NCBI GenBank assembly: GCA_029251085.1
Contig: JAQXDZ010000124.1
Coordinates: forward strand, 1 to 56,574
Direction: 5' to 3'
DNA from: Mariniblastus sp.
GTDB lineage: Bacteria; Planctomycetota; Planctomycetia; Pirellulales; Pirellulaceae
DNA length: 56,574 nt
The first letter of the stretch is position 1; each line of letters begins with the position of its first letter. Shown one piece after another: positions 52,809-56,574 of this stretch. The notes under the pieces were generated by a model that saw only the letters and a list, made by a program, of their open reading frames with translations, did not search any database and was not told the origin of the DNA. Made by a program: the position numbers and the translations under genes.

Positions 52809-54629
52809 ATGAAGTTTTTAAGTTTGGCAGTTGTGATTTTGCTGACAACGGTCGCATTTGCTGCCGAGGCTCACGCTCAACGGCGTGGTGGTGGCGGTGG
52901 AGGTCGAAGCTTCTCGTCTGGCGGTTCACGTACGCCGTCTGCTGGAGTGATGAATCGATCGTCACGCAGTTCAGACTTCAATCGGGGGGGCAACCAATCT
53001 TTTGGCGGGTCTTCTTTCGGCAATTCGAATAACCGTCAGCCGAGTAGTAATACGCGTTCCTTTTCGATGCCGAATAGTTTTTCATCCAGCGGTAATAATT
53101 CGGGCAATCGGCGAAATGAACCCGGTTCCCTTGGTCAGACGCGGCCTAATGGGAATTTTAATAATGGCGGGGCTAGTCGAGCAAATAAACAATTCGACAG
53201 ACCCTCGCAGAACCAGTTGGATGACTTTTTAAACATGCCTAAAAAGTCCGGAGACCGCGAGCGCAGCGGTGGCAACTCGGCTCCCAATGACTACAACGGA
53301 AAAACTTACCAAGGTGAGAACTATACGGTTGATTCCTATAAGGGAAGCGGAAGCGGGACTACCAGTGGCGGCGTCAACTATGGCGGCGCTGCCGGAGGGG
53401 TTGTGGTTACCGATGCTCAGGGCAATAAGCGAGTCGTCGGTGGATCTGCAGGGGCAGCCTCAGACGGTACCAATGCTGTTGCTGGACGTGGAGGCTACGC
53501 GGGTGGAAAAAATACGGATGGTTCCGCTGCTGGTGTTCGAGGCGGGTCGCGGGTCGCTACCGACGGCGATTCGATTGCCGGCTCAAGAACTGTTGTCGGC
53601 GGTGCGCGGGACTCCCAAGGGAATGTTCGTGGCGGAGCTGCTGGTGGCTACATCGGGACCGACGGTAATTCGACAGTTGCCGGGGCGGGTTCGGTTCGAG
53701 GGCAATCCAATGTGGATGGCTCAGGGGGATATGCTGCTCGCGGTGGAAGAATGGCCACCGATGGAACAAATACGATCGTCCAACGCGGCGGTTCAGCCGG
53801 TGTTCGAGATGCCAATGGAAATGCGCGTGGCGTTACAGTTGGTGGCACGCGAGCCACTGATGGGTACAACACTTACGGACGGGCAGGGGCTGCTCGGTAT
53901 GTGGCCGGCCCCGGTGGAAATGTTTACGCCACGGGTGCTTACGCTTCTGGGTATAACGGAATCGTAAGAAGCTATGGTCAGGCGGTTGCAATTCAAACAA
54001 GTTTTGGAGGATATCACTCCTACTACAATCCCCGCTGGTACGCTCGTTATCCAGGCGCGTGGTATGCGGCGGGGATCGCAACCGCAGCGTGGTGGTTGAC
54101 ACCGACTTATGGGTATACCTCAGGGTATTGTGGATGCAATGAAGCACCGGTGTCTTATCAATATGGTAATGATGGGATCTATGTTGAAAATGGGAATGTC
54201 TACATTGGTGAAGATCCGATCGCGACAGAGGAAGAGTATTACAATCAAGCTGTCAAAATTGCAGACGACTATTCAGAAATAGACAACACCGAGGACACTG
54301 ACGACTGGATGCCTTTAGGTGTCTTTGCTGTAGTCACTCCTGGGCAAACGAAATCTGATTTGACGTTGCAACTAGCCCTTAACAAAGACGGAATGATTCG
54401 CGGAAACCTATCGGTTGGTTTGACTGATGAAGTTATTCAGGTCAAAGGTAGCGTGGATAAGGAGACGCAGCGGGTCGCATTCAAACTCGTTGGTAAAGAT
54501 GACATTTTGATTGAAGCTGGCCTTTACAATTTGACGGAAGATGTATTGACCGTGATGGTGCATCGCGGTGATAACCGTCAAGAAGAGCGGGGTCTGGTAC
54601 GCCTCCAAGATGGTGATGATAAAAAATAA
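52809..54629 (+). CDS. Secreted Gly-rich surface protein, mu-protocadherin-like label
   Basis: 606 residues from ATG 52809, after a GAAAA; the earlier start at 52761 gives a non-signal N-terminus. The signal peptide ends near EAHAQ. Next is a Gly/Arg/Ser/Asn-rich region (about 25-190). Then comes a Gly-rich repeat region (about 190-380) where short motifs of the type ATDGTN recur at least seven times (ASDG, NTDG, ATDG, GTDG, NVDG). A Tyr/Trp-rich segment (YYNPRWYARYPGAWY) and a C-terminal beta domain of about 100 residues follow. Related planctomycete proteins have been labelled mu-protocadherin-like surface proteins, without function. It is probably secreted or surface-bound. A terminator at 54695-54725 follows. 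Confidence 0.8.
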   Translation: MKFLSLAVVILLTTVAFAAEAHAQRRGGGGGGRSFSSGGSRTPSAGVMNRSSRSSDFNRGGNQSFGGSSFGNSNNRQPSSNTRSFSMPNSFSSSGNNSGNRRNEPGSLGQTRPNGNFNNGGASRANKQFDRPSQNQLDDFLNMPKKSGDRERSGGNSAPNDYNGKTYQGENYTVDSYKGSGSGTTSGGVNYGGAAGGVVVTDAQGNKRVVGGSAGAASDGTNAVAGRGGYAGGKNTDGSAAGVRGGSRVATDGDSIAGSRTVVGGARDSQGNVRGGAAGGYIGTDGNSTVAGAGSVRGQSNVDGSGGYAARGGRMATDGTNTIVQRGGSAGVRDANGNARGVTVGGTRATDGYNTYGRAGAARYVAGPGGNVYATGAYASGYNGIVRSYGQAVAIQTSFGGYHSYYNPRWYARYPGAWYAAGIATAAWWLTPTYGYTSGYCGCNEAPVSYQYGNDGIYVENGNVYIGEDPIATEEEYYNQAVKIADDYSEIDNTEDTDDWMPLGVFAVVTPGQTKSDLTLQLALNKDGMIRGNLSVGLTDEVIQVKGSVDKETQRVAFKLVGKDDILIEAGLYNLTEDVLTVMVHRGDNRQEERGLVRLQDGDDKK

Positions 54630-54694
54630 TTTTGATCGGCGCGAATCCAGTTGGTCTGAATGGAGTGGGTTTCGACGGTGAATTTGAGAATCAA

Positions 54695-54725
54695 AGGGGG
54701 TCGGTTGTCCGGCTCCCTTTTTTTT
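54695..54725 (+). terminator. Intrinsic terminator after the Gly-rich protein
   Basis: 10-bp stem agggggtcgg (54695-54704)/ccggctccct (54709-54718), loop ttgt, one G-T and one T-G pair, then a run of T to 54725. It is 66 nt past the stop. Confidence 0.88.
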
Positions 54726-54897
54726 GTCAACTTAAATCTTCGAGAAAGGCTGCAAATATTATGATCTGTCGTGTACCTGCAACGTCGGCAGCGGAATTGA
54801 CGAAGGTTGGCGTCGTAATGGAGTCATGGGTAACTGAATCCGATATACGAGAGGAAGCGATACGTTTCTATCGCTCGAAAGTTTCGGAATACTCGAC

Positions 54898-56574
54898 ATG
54901 CAAAAATTCGCACAATTTGGGATTTGCATTCTAATCTGTGTGATTGGAGGCATGGCGGGGTGCCGTTTCGGTGGAGTGGATTGTGCTCGCGCGGTTCCCG
55001 TTTTCCAATCGAAAAACGATTCAGGTGTGCCGGATGCATCGCAAATAGAGATCGCCAGAACGCTTTACCGCGATGGTTGTAGGATGGATCGGGATAAGGA
55101 TGCGGGGTGCATAGCACAGTATACATGTGCTGCCCAAACGATCTGGCCAGCGGTGGTAGCGGAGGCTGTCGCGAGCGGAGGGGGGAATGGCACGTCGGCC
55201 AAGATTTACAATCAATGTCTTCGGAAAATTATCGACAGCGGTCAGGAGTATGAACTGTTTAAACCGCAGTCTGGCCAGTTGTTGGTGAGTCCGTCGAGCA
55301 GTGATTGGATTCCCATTTTGTATCGTGGTTTTGCGTGGGACCCGCAGGATTTCGATTTGGTAATCCCCGCGACTACCGAGGTCAGTAAAAAGCTGAATCA
55401 TCATTACCGGTGCAGCGGAGTTGGGGTGCCAGTTGTCGTAATTAACAAACGGTTGGAAGGTGAGCGTTTCCTTAGGGATCAGCAGGCATTTGCCGCGACA
55501 TTGGTTTTGCGTTGTGCTCGTCCCGATGAAGATTCCTCGTGCGGCTTTGTGTTTGAGTTTGTCGATCCGCTTCGTGCTCGTTCGGTGAACGTAGACGGTT
55601 TCGAGGTTGCCGTTGCGCGAGATCTGTCGGCGCCGATTGCGTATCGTATTTCCAAACGTGATAAGAACTATCTTGAAGGGTTTCTACAGCCCGGGACGAC
55701 GGACGAGGGGCCTGGTTTGTATACTGTGGAGCCTTACCAACCCGGCAAGATTCCGGTCGTTTTCGTGCACGGTCTGTTATCGGATCCATTTACTTGGTCA
55801 AACGCTGCCAATGAATTACGTGCGCGACCTGAATTGATTTCGCGATACCAGTTATGGGGTTTTCAGTATCCAACCGGAGAGCCGTTTTTAAAGAGCGCGG
55901 CGGTTTTGCGAGGCCATTTGAATGCCATCACAAAAAAGTTGGATCCCAATGGAGAAGATTCTGCACTTTCCCAGATCATCTTAATCGGCCACAGCATGGG
56001 TGGGTTGGTTGCTAAATTGCAGGTCACTTACAGTGGAGATCAGTTATGGAATTCTATTTCAAAAGTCCCATTGGATTGCTTGGTGACGACAGAAGGAACG
56101 CGAACGGCGCTTCGTGACGCGTTCTATTTTCAACCGGTCCCCACCGTTTCCAGAGTTGTTTTCCTCGGCACTCCTCATTGGGGATCTCCCAAAGCTAATC
56201 GCCCGATTGGCCGCCTTGGGACGAAATTGGTGGATGAACCAAGTTCGATGAATGAGATTCGTGAGCAGTTGTTGCGAGATAACCCTGAAGCCTTCACAAG
56301 GGAATTCACTAGGCGAATTCCAACCAGCATTGATTTGTTGCGACCAGAGAGTCCATTACTTAGGAAAATGAATTGTTTGAATTTTAGTGAATCGGTGAGG
56401 CTTAACTCAATTATTGGGTGTGGTTACTACCTTTTGGGGGCTGGTGATTCCGACAAAGTTGTTCCTGTTAAAAGTGCTCGAATTCCGGGGGTAGAATCCG
56501 AACGTTTAATTATTTCCAAGCATACGAAAATTAATTCAAATGAAATGGTATTAGAAGAACTGTTCCGGATTCTC
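54898..56574 (+). CDS. Alpha/beta-hydrolase lipoprotein, C-terminus cut by window
   Basis: The frame is open from ATG 54898 to the window end (559 codons), so the gene is partial. The signal sequence ends in a lipobox-like GGMAGC (Cys22), so it should be lipid-anchored. About 270 residues without known domain precede the hydrolase. The alpha/beta-hydrolase fold starts at VVFVHGLLSDPFTW. The nucleophile Ser366 is in IGHSMGG, an LGTPHWGSP segment follows, and candidate acid and base are Asp517 or Asp519 (GAGDSDKVVP) and His542 (SKHTKI). It resembles bacterial lipases and esterases with a PGAP1-like core. Substrate unknown; extracellular lipid or ester cleavage is probable. Confidence 0.85.
   Translation, partial: MQKFAQFGICILICVIGGMAGCRFGGVDCARAVPVFQSKNDSGVPDASQIEIARTLYRDGCRMDRDKDAGCIAQYTCAAQTIWPAVVAEAVASGGGNGTSAKIYNQCLRKIIDSGQEYELFKPQSGQLLVSPSSSDWIPILYRGFAWDPQDFDLVIPATTEVSKKLNHHYRCSGVGVPVVVINKRLEGERFLRDQQAFAATLVLRCARPDEDSSCGFVFEFVDPLRARSVNVDGFEVAVARDLSAPIAYRISKRDKNYLEGFLQPGTTDEGPGLYTVEPYQPGKIPVVFVHGLLSDPFTWSNAANELRARPELISRYQLWGFQYPTGEPFLKSAAVLRGHLNAITKKLDPNGEDSALSQIILIGHSMGGLVAKLQVTYSGDQLWNSISKVPLDCLVTTEGTRTALRDAFYFQPVPTVSRVVFLGTPHWGSPKANRPIGRLGTKLVDEPSSMNEIREQLLRDNPEAFTREFTRRIPTSIDLLRPESPLLRKMNCLNFSESVRLNSIIGCGYYLLGAGDSDKVVPVKSARIPGVESERLIISKHTKINSNEMVLEELFRIL

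Noticed and set aside
53269..53967. 232-codon frame inside the Gly-rich gene
   Set aside because: Produced by the low-complexity GC-rich repeats of the real frame; no start signal or domain.
54632..54897. 100-codon frame after the Gly-rich gene
   Set aside because: It runs through the intrinsic terminator at 54695-54725 and has no ribosome site or family.

Overview
The window reads as chromosomal DNA of a planctomycete (Pirellulales/Rhodopirellula-like, inferred). The strongest evidence is two loci that each pair a PSCyt1-DUF1549-DUF1553 protein with a DUF1501 protein. A secreted S1 sulfatase, a PmoA-type DUF6807 protein, a Tat-exported Gfo/Idh/MocA oxidoreductase, very Cys-rich and Gly-rich secreted proteins, a split lineage-style regulatory pair and the scarcity of clear Shine-Dalgarno sites agree with this. 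No rRNA, tRNA, CRISPR array, prophage or insertion sequence was recognised.

Layout. 1-5963 (minus) is a Bat/MoxR operon: moxR, DUF58, BatD-like, batA, batB and a TPR protein cut by the window edge. 6355-7970 (minus) holds a two-TM K+ channel and an AI-2E family permease. 8328-15651 is a degradative locus: a sulfatase divergent from PSCyt1/DUF1549/DUF1553, DUF1501 and DUF6807. 15709-18861 (minus) encodes a fused E1-alpha/beta and an E2 of a 2-oxoacid dehydrogenase. 19603-24645 carries an M28 peptidase, a voltage-gated-type channel with a zinc ribbon, an orphan ABC ATPase and an aldo/keto reductase. 24802-25377 (minus) is a striking Cys-Cys repeat protein. 26279-30712 has an M1 peptidase with a Lys/Ala/Pro tail, a DUF6702 protein, an unknown protein and a DinB-fold protein. 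30940-36218 is an oxidoreductase/PSCyt1-DUF1549-DUF1553/DUF1501 operon. 36278-38921 is scoA-scoB-thiolase. 39178-41569 is an SPFH-GYF protein with a zinc-ribbon membrane protein (YdjI/YdjG-like). 41957-44734 is a KamA-like radical SAM enzyme and a class III aminotransferase. 44843-56574 contains small secreted proteins, two SnoaL-plus-lipocalin-like paralogues, HtrA, a convergent histidine kinase/sigma-54 activator pair, a Gly-rich surface protein and a lipoprotein hydrolase cut by the end of the window.

How parts fit. The Bat operon and the SPFH/zinc-ribbon pair look like envelope maintenance modules; HtrA and the kinase/regulator pair suggest envelope or stress control. The sulfatase/PSCyt loci suggest degradation of sulfated or complex glycans (inferred from families). 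The radical SAM/aminotransferase pair could make and transaminate beta-amino acids, and the nearby CoA-transferase/thiolase could consume 3-oxo acids; this link is hypothesis only. The least explained elements are the Cys-Cys repeat protein, the divergent KamA-like enzyme lacking the usual glycine-rich PLP motif, and the SPFH-GYF/zinc-ribbon module.
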